DNA of 6,634 nt from Bryobacterales bacterium (GTDB lineage: Bacteria > Acidobacteriota > Terriglobia > Bryobacterales > Bryobacteraceae): positions 262 to 6,895 of the forward strand of contig PLGA01000288.1 of assembly GCA_003139735.1 (NCBI GenBank), written 5' to 3'. The notes beneath the pieces are model-generated. The model made no database searches. It had not been told where the DNA came from and saw nothing but the letters and a program-made list of their open reading frames with translations. This document shows positions 1 through 5,788 of the stretch, in pieces. A program made the position numbers and the translations under genes. Each line of letters starts with the position of its first letter. The first letter of the stretch is position 1.

Positions 1-123
1 CAACTGGTCCGCCGCCGCCGGGTCCATCCCGCCGCGTTCGCGGCGAGACAGGGTGAGAGTGCCCGCCGCGACCCCCGCCAAAAAGATCGCCACGCGTGGT
101 ACATACCTGAGAGCCCGTTCCAT
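1..123 (-). CDS. N-terminus of an unidentified membrane-anchored or exported protein (partial)
   Basis: An open frame runs leftward from an ATG whose complement is at 121-123 and leaves the window after 41 codons. The peptide starts MERALRYVPR, followed by a hydrophobic stretch (about residues 11-25, VAIFLAGVAAGTLTL) and then a basic patch SRRER. This looks like an uncleaved N-terminal anchor or a signal-peptide-like segment. Basic residues lie on both sides of the hydrophobic segment, so the orientation is uncertain. No Shine-Dalgarno sequence is obvious, but a TATAGT -10-like hexamer lies 11 nt upstream. The gene is divergent from the histidine kinase, so the two share a 148-bp control region and could be functionally linked. 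Too little is present to name a family. Confidence 0.5.
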   Translation of the reverse strand, partial: MERALRYVPRVAIFLAGVAAGTLTLSRRERGGMDPAAADQL

Positions 124-134
124 GGTTGACTCTT

Positions 135-159
135 ACTATAGCGCCACCGGAATCCGGTG
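135..159 (-). promoter_or_regulatory. Possible promoter with a palindrome in its spacer
   Basis: Read on the minus strand, TATAGT (complement of 135-140) makes a good -10 hexamer for the leftward gene. The perfect inverted repeat CACCGG-AAT-CCGGTG occupies 145-159, immediately upstream of it, where a repressor would compete with RNA polymerase. No good -35 hexamer is visible at 16-18 nt. Promoter and operator function are both inferred from position only. Confidence 0.3.
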
Positions 160-179
160 CAGGTTCCATCCCTTAGTAA

Positions 180-200
180 CGTAGGTACTGGGTACGTACG
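180..200. repeat. Imperfect inverted repeat in the divergent intergenic region
   Basis: The half-sites CGTAGGTAC and GTACGTACG are separated by TGG and match as an inverted repeat at 8 of 9 positions. The repeat lies about 57 bp from the left gene's start and 72 bp from the kinase start. The spacing and symmetry resemble a dimeric regulator site. The NarL-type regulator encoded at 1170 is one candidate binder, but nothing in the sequence proves it. Confidence 0.3.
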
Positions 201-271
201 GCTATTGCGCCAGCCCCAATTTAACTGGCATCCTGACTAGGAATCGTCCGTTACATCTAGGAGACGTCTGG

Positions 272-1141
272 TTGAGTTACGCCACGGGATCGGACCCCGA
301 CGAAAGAGGAGTCTCTTACCCTTTTGTCTTTGATCGCGACTTGGGTCGTGTGACCTGGTTGAGCGCCCGCGCCCGCTCCGCGCTGGTACAAACAGAGAGT
401 CTGCTGTCCCTCCAGCATGACCTCCTTCGACGCTATTTTCATCTGGAAACGGCGGCGCGCCGGCTCGCCCGCCAGGCCCGGCTTGGCGGGGCCGGCGGCC
501 GCGCGGTACGCCAGGTGGAACTGGAACGCCAGCGGCTCGGCCGGGACCTGCATACCGGCGTCGGCCAACTGCTGACGGCTATCCGGCTGCAAACCGAATC
601 CATCGAGATGCAACTGCCGGAAGCGCCGCCCCTGGTGCGGCAGGCGCTGCAACGGATTTCCACGCTGGTCCGCGACGCCTTGGAGCAGGTTCGCGCGCTC
701 TCCAACCGTCTGCATCCTCCCGAATGGCAGCGACTGACCATTGGGGAAGCCTTGCGCCAACTTTGGGACTTGAGCGGCATTCCCCAAAAGTTCGACGCGT
801 CTCTGCGGATCGAACCGCTGCCGCGGGAGCCTGGCCTGGAGTTGAAAATCGTCACCTACCGCGCGGCCCAGGAAGCGTTCTCGAATCTCACGCAACACGC
901 CCAGGCCACGCGCGTCGAAGCCAGCCTGGAAACCCGCGGCGGCAGCCTGGTTCTGACGGTCCGCGACAACGGCGCGGGATTCGACGCTGCGAGACTGTTC
1001 GCGGCTCCGGCGAGCCTGGCTTCGGGGATCGGACTGCGCTCGATCCGCGAGCAGGCCGCCGGGCTGGGCGGGCGAATCGATATCCGGAGCGGACCGGCAG
1101 GCACTACACTGGAGTTTTCAGCGCCTTATTCTCGCGTTTAA
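272..1141 (+). CDS. Soluble NarL-family sensor histidine kinase (HisKA_3 + HATPase_c)
   Basis: This 289-residue two-component kinase autophosphorylates a His and passes the phosphate to a response regulator, most likely the one encoded 28 bp downstream. The TTG start is supported by AGGAGA at 259-264, 7 nt upstream. Residues 1-40 show no domain I can name. Residues 41-90 are Arg/Leu/Glu-rich and probably helical or coiled. The HisKA_3 H-box reads RDLHTGVGQ, with the phosphorylated His at 94. The ATPase domain shows the N-box QEAFSNLTQHA (Asn205), G1 box DNGAGF (232-237), GIGLRSIREQA (252-262) and a final GTTLEF strand. There is no transmembrane segment or signal peptide, so it should sense a cytoplasmic cue or pair with a separate sensor. 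The acidic residue that normally follows the His is Thr95. The family call is very secure; the stimulus is unknown. Confidence 0.93.
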   Translation: MSYATGSDPDERGVSYPFVFDRDLGRVTWLSARARSALVQTESLLSLQHDLLRRYFHLETAARRLARQARLGGAGGRAVRQVELERQRLGRDLHTGVGQLLTAIRLQTESIEMQLPEAPPLVRQALQRISTLVRDALEQVRALSNRLHPPEWQRLTIGEALRQLWDLSGIPQKFDASLRIEPLPREPGLELKIVTYRAAQEAFSNLTQHAQATRVEASLETRGGSLVLTVRDNGAGFDAARLFAAPASLASGIGLRSIREQAAGLGGRIDIRSGPAGTTLEFSAPYSRV

Positions 1142-1147
1142 CGCGAG
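1131..1147. repeat. 17-bp perfect palindrome at the kinase stop codon
   Basis: CTCGCGTT-T-AACGCGAG is a perfect inverted repeat with 8-bp arms around a single central base. It includes the kinase stop codon TAA (1139-1141) and ends 11-12 bp before the purine-rich ribosome-binding site of the response regulator. In RNA it can form a 7-bp hairpin with a 3-nt loop. It has no U-run after it, so it is not a standard terminator. It could tune the kinase:regulator ratio or be a DNA-binding site. Confidence 0.45.
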
Positions 1148-1169
1148 CTCCGCAAGTAAAGGGGAAGGG

Positions 1170-1841
1170 ATGCAGGAATTGCAACCAACGACGGTGGTTC
1201 TGGCGGACGACCATGCGATCGTGCGCGAGGGCTTCGCGGCGCTCTGCGTGGCGAACGGCATACGGGTTCTGGCCGAATGCGCCGACGGCCCATCGGCTGT
1301 GGAAACCGTTTCCGCGCTCCACCCGGATTTCGCCATTCTGGACCTGCACATGCCGGGGATGACCGGAATCGAGGTGGTCCGTAAACTGCGCGCGGCAGGC
1401 TGTCCCTCCAAAATGATCATCCTGTCGATCAGCCGGGACGAGGGCACGGTTCTCGAAGCGTTGCGGGCCGGCGCGGATGGGTACCTGCTGAAGGACGGCC
1501 CCGCGCGCCACCTGGTGGACGCCATGAGTTTCGTGCGCGACGGCGGGGTCTACCTATCGCCGCTGCTGCGTGGCGCCGGGCTGTTCACGCGGCAGGATAA
1601 GAACCCCGCCGAGGACTCCGTCAGGTCCCTCAGCGCGCGCGAGATGGAGGTCTTCTCCTATTTGGTGAACGGCTTGCGTCCCAAAGATATCGCCGAACTG
1701 CTGGAGATCAGTCCCAAGACGGTCGATACCTACCGCGCCAGCCTGATGCGCAAGCTGAACGTCCACGACCTGGTAGGCCTGGTCAAGTTCGCCATCGAGC
1801 GCAACCTGACCAGCACGTCCGATCCGCGCGATTCGCGTTAG
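1170..1841 (+). CDS. NarL/FixJ-type response regulator with LuxR helix-turn-helix
   Basis: This 223-residue DNA-binding response regulator is the evident partner of the upstream kinase. The receiver domain (about 7-125) has the acidic pair Asp13-Asp14, phospho-acceptor Asp58 in ILDLHMPG, Ser86 at the Thr/Ser switch position and Lys108 in LLKDG, so all key residues are intact. A short linker precedes the LuxR-type helix-turn-helix (about 154-212), which begins LSAREMEVFSYLVNG and contains the recognition region ISPKTVDTYRASLMRKL. Length and order are typical for the NarL class. AAGGGG at 1159-1164, 5 nt before the ATG, supports the start. Co-directional placement 28 bp after the kinase implies one operon. 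Target genes cannot be read from sequence; the inverted repeats upstream of the operon are candidates for autoregulation. Confidence 0.96.
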   Translation: MQELQPTTVVLADDHAIVREGFAALCVANGIRVLAECADGPSAVETVSALHPDFAILDLHMPGMTGIEVVRKLRAAGCPSKMIILSISRDEGTVLEALRAGADGYLLKDGPARHLVDAMSFVRDGGVYLSPLLRGAGLFTRQDKNPAEDSVRSLSAREMEVFSYLVNGLRPKDIAELLEISPKTVDTYRASLMRKLNVHDLVGLVKFAIERNLTSTSDPRDSR

Positions 1842-1854
1842 GCGCAGGTTTTCC

Positions 1855-1932
1855 TTGACGCGGAGACGCAGAGACGCAGAGAGCGGAGCTTTATATTACT
1901 GATTTCTCCGCGTCTCTGCGTCTCCGCGTCAA
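1855..1932. repeat. Long inverted repeat of GACGCRGA octamers between convergent genes; possible two-way terminator
   Basis: Left arm 1855-1877 and right arm 1910-1932 are perfect 23-bp inverted repeats around a 32-bp, partly AT-rich centre. Each arm is built of tandem octamers: GACGCGGA, GACGCAGA, GACGCAGA, with a degenerate GAGCGGA after the left copy. The right arm is followed on the plus strand by a run of six A/T-only bases, and the left arm is preceded by TTTTCC. A transcript from either side would form a very stable hairpin. The element lies 13 bp after the response-regulator stop and 6 bp from the stop of the convergent minus-strand gene. This fits a bidirectional terminator, but the octamer structure looks more like a dispersed repeat family captured at a gene end. 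Confidence 0.75.
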
Positions 1933-1938
1933 AAAACT

Positions 1939-4239
1939 CTATTTCAGAATCTGGAACAGGTTGCTGTAGTCGTCGGTCCAGAGCCTTACTTTGCGGGTGG
2001 CTTCGGCCGGTTTGGACGCATCGACGATGGCCGGGTCGAATTCGTACGGCGGCGTGTTCACCAGCACCCAGGTGGCGGCGAACACGTCTTGCGACGGGTC
2101 GTCGTCGGTATCCACGGTGCGCGCCACCTTGCCCAGCGCGTTGCTTTCCCCCAGCACCACCGGCTCCAGATCCAGATAGCGGTTCGAAATGTGCACGGCC
2201 AGGATTCCGTCCGGCTTCAGGTGGTGAAAGAACAGCTTCATGGCCTCGAAGGTGAGCAGGTGCACGGGAATCGAGTCGCTCGAAAACGCGTCCACCGCCA
2301 ACACGTCGAAATTCTCCGGCTGCTCGCGCTCGAGCGAGAGGCGCGCATCGCCCATGGCTACGTCGTGCTTGGCCTGGCAGTAGCGCAGGAACGTGAACTC
2401 CGGGACTGCCGTGGGCGATTCCGGCATGCTCATGTGCAAGACCAGGGGGTTGATCTCGTAAACGCGGTAGTAATCGCCCGCCCGCCCGTAGGCTGTGGTG
2501 GTTCCCGTCCCCAGCCCGATTGATCCCACGCGGATGGGGCCGTTTTTCTGCTTGGATCGAATCGCCAGGCCGATTCCGGTATTCGGGCCGTAGTAAGTGG
2601 TGGGCAGCATTTGCCGCGCCGGGTTGAGGTATTGTTCGCCGTGGTTGATGGTGCCGTGAGTCAGCCCGCGCGTGGCGCTGATGTCCGTGAACGGGCCCGA
2701 GTCGTGGACTTTCAAAGCGCCGTAAAAGTTCCGGACCATCAGACGATTTCCGCTGTTGGCCTCACGCATTTGGAAGCCCACATAGCCGGCCAGCAGAAGC
2801 ACCGCCAGCTCCGCCCCGAACGCTCCCCACCCTCCCCATTTGCGGGCCCAGCGCAGCTTCGGATCGCCGCGCAAGACCACCAGGGCGAGAACCGCCGCTG
2901 CCACCAGCACCGCCGCCAAAAATGCTTGATCGGAATTGTCCTGGGATTCCCATCCCTTGCGCAGCCAGCCGGCCATGCCGTTGGCCCACTCGACGAACAC
3001 GTCGCGGCGCTCATATCCGAAGCAGCCCCCCAGGAAAATTGCTGTCACGCCGAGCAGGAATCGCGGAGCCGGCAGCAGTTCGCGCAGCCATTCCGGGTCC
3101 GGATAGGTTCGCAGGACGACGATCGCCAGCGCGCCGCAGACCACCATGCCAATGGGCAGCTCGTACAGCGCATTGAACAACTGCGGCGCCACCAGGCCGA
3201 CCAACACGCCGCCCAGCGCGCCGCCGGCCGAGATCATCAGGTAGAAGTGCGTGAGATAGCGCGGATGCGGCTTCAAACGGACCAGCTCCCCGTGGCACAC
3301 CATGCAGCAGGTGAACAGGCCCATGAGGAAGAGCGGAACGGCCACTTTGATAGGCAGATTGGCGGAATTGTCCGTGAACATGGAATACGCCATGCAGCCC
3401 AGCGCCACGGCTAGCAGTTGGAGGTACGGGTTGCGCCGGTACCAGCCGCCGCTTTCGAAACACAAAATGAAGGAGAGCAGATAAACGCTCAGGGGAAGCA
3501 CCCACAGAAACGGAATTGCGGCGATGTTCTGCGAGAGATGGTTGGTGATGGCCAGCAGCAGCAGCGACGCGGTGGCCGGCAACAACAGCCACATCACGTA
3601 TTGCCGCGCCACCGGCTTGGGCGCCGGCAACTCATTCGCCACCACCTTGTTCGGAGGCTCGTATTGGCTCGAGCGCAATGCCATGAACCCGCACAACAGC
3701 ACAAACGCTCCGTAAGCGATGGACCACGTCCAGGACTGCTCGTGGGTGGTGAGCCTGGGTTCGAACAGCACCGGGTAGCTGAGCAGCGCGAACATGGAGC
3801 CGGCATTGGACAGGGCGTAGAGGCGATAGGGCATGGCGCCCTGGTAGCGCCGCGCGTACCATGCCTGCATCAACGGCCCGGTGGTGGCCAGCAGGAAATA
3901 CGGCATCCCTACGGTCACTGCCAGCAGACCCAGAATCCGGAACAGCGGATCGCTCGGGTCGGTGGGCTTCCACGAGGCGTTCGGATAGATAGGAAGGGCA
4001 GCCAGGCTCGCCAGCAAGAGCAACCCGTGCGTCAGCATTTGCGCGCGCGGCTTGAGGTAGCGAATCAAGGCGTGGGAGTAGAGATAGCCCGCGAGCAGCG
4101 CCAACTGAAAAAACAGCAGGCAGGTGGTCCACACCGCCGCCGAGCCGCCGAACCAGGGAAGGATGATCTTGGCGATCACCGGCTCCACCTGAAAGAGCAA
4201 AAAGGCGCTTACCAGAATCGTAATTGCGTAGAGGAACAT
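1939..4239 (-). CDS. Polytopic membrane protein with C-terminal spermidine-synthase-like domain
   Basis: With the start at 4239 the product has 766 residues. About 15 hydrophobic helices fill roughly residues 1-490. They open with a segment diagnostic of the fused MFS/spermidine-synthase family, containing LLFQVEPVIAKIILPWFGG. The cytoplasmic C-terminus looks like an aminopropyltransferase/methyltransferase Rossmann fold: THGTINHGEQY near 527-537, nucleotide-binding GLGTGTTTAYG (575-585), acidic YEINP (Glu595), GDARL (630-634), VDAFSSDSIPVHLLT (649-663) and the family tail WTDDYSNLF (754-762). The likely cofactor is S-adenosylmethionine or its decarboxylated form, with a polyamine or other amine as acceptor. 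The true substrate of these fusions is not established. The first ATG of the frame (4299) would overlap the upstream gene by 38 bp and adds 20 polar residues before the family's usual start. The start at 4239 leaves a 22-bp gap after gcdH, implying one operon. Confidence 0.87.
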   Translation of the reverse strand: MFLYAITILVSAFLLFQVEPVIAKIILPWFGGSAAVWTTCLLFFQLALLAGYLYSHALIRYLKPRAQMLTHGLLLLASLAALPIYPNASWKPTDPSDPLFRILGLLAVTVGMPYFLLATTGPLMQAWYARRYQGAMPYRLYALSNAGSMFALLSYPVLFEPRLTTHEQSWTWSIAYGAFVLLCGFMALRSSQYEPPNKVVANELPAPKPVARQYVMWLLLPATASLLLLAITNHLSQNIAAIPFLWVLPLSVYLLSFILCFESGGWYRRNPYLQLLAVALGCMAYSMFTDNSANLPIKVAVPLFLMGLFTCCMVCHGELVRLKPHPRYLTHFYLMISAGGALGGVLVGLVAPQLFNALYELPIGMVVCGALAIVVLRTYPDPEWLRELLPAPRFLLGVTAIFLGGCFGYERRDVFVEWANGMAGWLRKGWESQDNSDQAFLAAVLVAAAVLALVVLRGDPKLRWARKWGGWGAFGAELAVLLLAGYVGFQMREANSGNRLMVRNFYGALKVHDSGPFTDISATRGLTHGTINHGEQYLNPARQMLPTTYYGPNTGIGLAIRSKQKNGPIRVGSIGLGTGTTTAYGRAGDYYRVYEINPLVLHMSMPESPTAVPEFTFLRYCQAKHDVAMGDARLSLEREQPENFDVLAVDAFSSDSIPVHLLTFEAMKLFFHHLKPDGILAVHISNRYLDLEPVVLGESNALGKVARTVDTDDDPSQDVFAATWVLVNTPPYEFDPAIVDASKPAEATRKVRLWTDDYSNLFQILK

Positions 4240-4261
4240 GATGAAATCCGCTTTCGGACAG

Positions 4262-5428
4262 CTACTTGTACGCCGCCACTCCCGTAACCTTTTCCCCAAT
4301 TACCAAAGCGTGTATGTGATCCGTCCCCTCGTACGTCTTGACGGTTTCCAGGTTGCAGAGGTGACGCATGATGGGGTATTCGTCCGTAATGCCGTTGGCG
4401 CCCAGCAGGTCGCGGCTGAGGCGCGCGCATTCCAGGGCGATGGCGGCGTTGTTGCGCTTGAGCATGGAAATCTGGGCGGGCTCCAGGTGGTCCTGGTCCT
4501 TGAGCCGGCCGGCGTGCACGGCCAGCAACTGCGCCTTGGTGATTTCGGTGATCATCCAGGCCAGTTTCTCCTGTACCAGTTGGTGGGAGGCGATGGGCCG
4601 GCCGTCGAACTGCTTGCGCGCGACGGAATAGGCGCGCGCGGTCTCATAGCAGTCCATGGCCGCGCCAATCACGCCCCAGCCAATGCCGTAGCGCGCCTGC
4701 GAAAGACAGGCAAGCGCCGCTTTGAGGCCCTTGGCGCCCGGCAGGCGGTCCGCTTCCTTCACGCGGCACTCGGCTAAGGAGAGGCTGGAGGTCACCGAAG
4801 CCCGCATGGACCACTTCCCGTGAATGTCGGAGACCGTGTAGCCGGGCGTGCCGCGCTCCACCAGGAAGCCCAGGATGCCCTCGCCGGAGCGAGCCCAGAC
4901 CACCGCCACGTCGGCGATGCCGCCATTGGTGATCCAGGTTTTCTCGCCGTCGATCACCCAGCCATCGCCGTCGCGCCGCGCGGTGGCGCGCATGCCGCCC
5001 GGGTTGGAGCCGAAATCCGGCTCCGTCAATCCGAAGCAGCCCACCGCCTGTCCGCTCTGCAAGCGCGGCAGCCACTTGCGCTTCTGGCCGTCCGAGCCGT
5101 AGGTAAAGATGGGGTACATGACCAGCGCGCCCTGCACCGAAACAAAACTGCGCACGCCCGAATCGGCGCGCTCCAGCTCCTGCATGATCAGCCCGTATTC
5201 CACGGCGCTCATACCGGCGCAGCCGTAGCCTTCCAGGTTGGCGCCCAGGAACCCCAATTTCGCCATCTCCGGGATCAACTCGGATGGGAAGCGCGCCTCG
5301 CGGTAGCAATCGCGGAGCAGCGGCGCGATGCGCTCATCGGCGAAGCGCCGGGCCGTCTGCCGCACCATCAATTCCTGTTCGCCGAAAAGCGAATCGACGC
5401 AGAAATAGTCCACGCCCCGAAATGCCAT
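4262..5428 (-). CDS. gcdH: Acyl-CoA dehydrogenase, glutaryl-CoA dehydrogenase type
   Basis: This 388-residue FAD flavoenzyme should oxidise and decarboxylate glutaryl-CoA to crotonyl-CoA, in lysine, tryptophan or aromatic degradation, passing electrons to ETF. Features pointing to the glutaryl-CoA subgroup are ELERADSGVRSFVSVQ with Arg93 at the substrate-carboxylate-binding position, the FAD/substrate signature GCFGLTEPDFGSN (130-142), WITNGG (165-170), QARYGIGWGVIGA (245-257) and the C-terminal YEGTDHIHALVIGEKVTG with catalytic base Glu367. Most relatives read YEGTHDIHAL, so the His-Asp order is inverted here. The length is normal and no residue needed for catalysis is missing. No Shine-Dalgarno sequence precedes the ATG. 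No other glutarate-pathway gene is nearby; the next gene in the operon is the spermidine-synthase-like fusion. Another acyl-CoA substrate remains possible. Confidence 0.9.
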   Translation of the reverse strand: MAFRGVDYFCVDSLFGEQELMVRQTARRFADERIAPLLRDCYREARFPSELIPEMAKLGFLGANLEGYGCAGMSAVEYGLIMQELERADSGVRSFVSVQGALVMYPIFTYGSDGQKRKWLPRLQSGQAVGCFGLTEPDFGSNPGGMRATARRDGDGWVIDGEKTWITNGGIADVAVVWARSGEGILGFLVERGTPGYTVSDIHGKWSMRASVTSSLSLAECRVKEADRLPGAKGLKAALACLSQARYGIGWGVIGAAMDCYETARAYSVARKQFDGRPIASHQLVQEKLAWMITEITKAQLLAVHAGRLKDQDHLEPAQISMLKRNNAAIALECARLSRDLLGANGITDEYPIMRHLCNLETVKTYEGTDHIHALVIGEKVTGVAAYK

Positions 5429-5439
5429 TTGTCTGTAGG

Positions 5440-5467
5440 ACTATTGAAGCACGAAACGGGCCGCCAA
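5440..5467 (-). promoter_or_regulatory. Possible gcdH promoter with very short leader
   Basis: On the minus strand TTGGCG (complement of 5462-5467) and AATAGT (complement of 5440-5445) are separated by 16 bp and make a plausible -35/-10 pair. Transcription would begin only about 5 nt before the gcdH ATG. This agrees with the absence of a ribosome-binding site. Assignment is by consensus only. Confidence 0.35.
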
Positions 5468-5545
5468 ACATCAGGTGTGGCCGAAGTCCGCTACCATGCG
5501 GGGCTGGGGGGTGGAGAATGGACGTCTCCTCTCCAACGGCATCAG

Positions 5546-5572
5546 GATTCGAATCGCGACTTGCAGTAGAAT
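5546..5572 (+). promoter_or_regulatory. Toxin-antitoxin promoter: TAGAAT -10 box with upstream palindrome
   Basis: TAGAAT at 5567-5572 is followed by exactly six bases and then the GTG start codon of the antitoxin at 5579. This is the geometry of a leaderless transcript. The perfect 10-bp palindrome GATTCGAATC (5546-5555) lies where the -35 region would be and could be an operator. No good -35 hexamer is visible. Confidence 0.45.
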
Positions 5573-5578
5573 AGGATT

Positions 5579-5788
5579 GTGACGTCGCCAAGCGTGGTTG
5601 CCGTTCTTGTGCCCGTGATCGCCCATGCGGTTGCTGTGTTCGGAGACGAGCGCAAGGCCACGCACTGGTTGTCAACGCCCCTGGAAATCCTTGGGAATCG
5701 CACTCCGACCGAACTGCTTGCCAGTAACGAAGGAATCGCTTTGGTCGAGCGAACCCTGACCCGCATCGAACATAACATCCCGTCCTGA
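5579..5788 (+). CDS. Minimal MbcA/ParS/Xre-type antitoxin (DUF2384 domain only)
   Basis: This 69-residue protein is the likely antitoxin of the RES toxin that follows. Residues about 13-68 match the toxin-binding C-terminal domain of the family: an AVAVFGDERKATHWLSTP helix pair, then the hallmark LGNRTPTELL and a final helix VERTLTRIEH. The N-terminal Xre-like helix-turn-helix of about 50-60 residues, usual in full-length relatives, is absent. An in-frame TAG at 5567-5569 closes the frame upstream, and no helix-turn-helix fragment is apparent in the other two upstream frames. The GTG start has no usable Shine-Dalgarno (AGGA ends 2 nt before it) but sits 6 nt after a TAGAAT box, so leaderless translation is likely. 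Its stop overlaps the toxin start by one base (TGATG), coupling their translation. It could instead be a truncated relic, but the intact frame and coupling argue for function. Confidence 0.82.
   Translation: MTSPSVVAVLVPVIAHAVAVFGDERKATHWLSTPLEILGNRTPTELLASNEGIALVERTLTRIEHNIPS

Noticed and set aside
1855..1932. CRISPR array reading of the repeated octamers
   Set aside because: The units are contiguous octamers arranged as an inverted repeat, with no unique spacers and no cas genes nearby.
3418..4287. Long plus-strand open frame opposite the membrane fusion gene
   Set aside because: Its Gln/Arg/His-rich composition is typical of an antisense shadow of GC-rich coding sequence. It has no recognisable motif, and the opposite strand has a well-supported protein.
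4240..4299. Upstream ATG at 4299 for the spermidine-synthase-like fusion (20 extra residues)
   Set aside because: It would overlap the gcdH coding region by 38 bp and adds a polar, Arg-rich lead before the hydrophobic first helix with which this family normally begins. The ATG at 4239 fits better.
5545..5556. tRNA-like GGATTCGAATC T-loop motif
   Set aside because: The flanking sequence on neither strand folds into an acceptor stem or anticodon arm. The motif is a short palindrome, treated here as a possible operator.
4820..5569. Plus-strand open frame of 249 codons opposite gcdH
   Set aside because: It is a shadow of the well-supported dehydrogenase, with biased His/Arg/Ala composition and no family motif.
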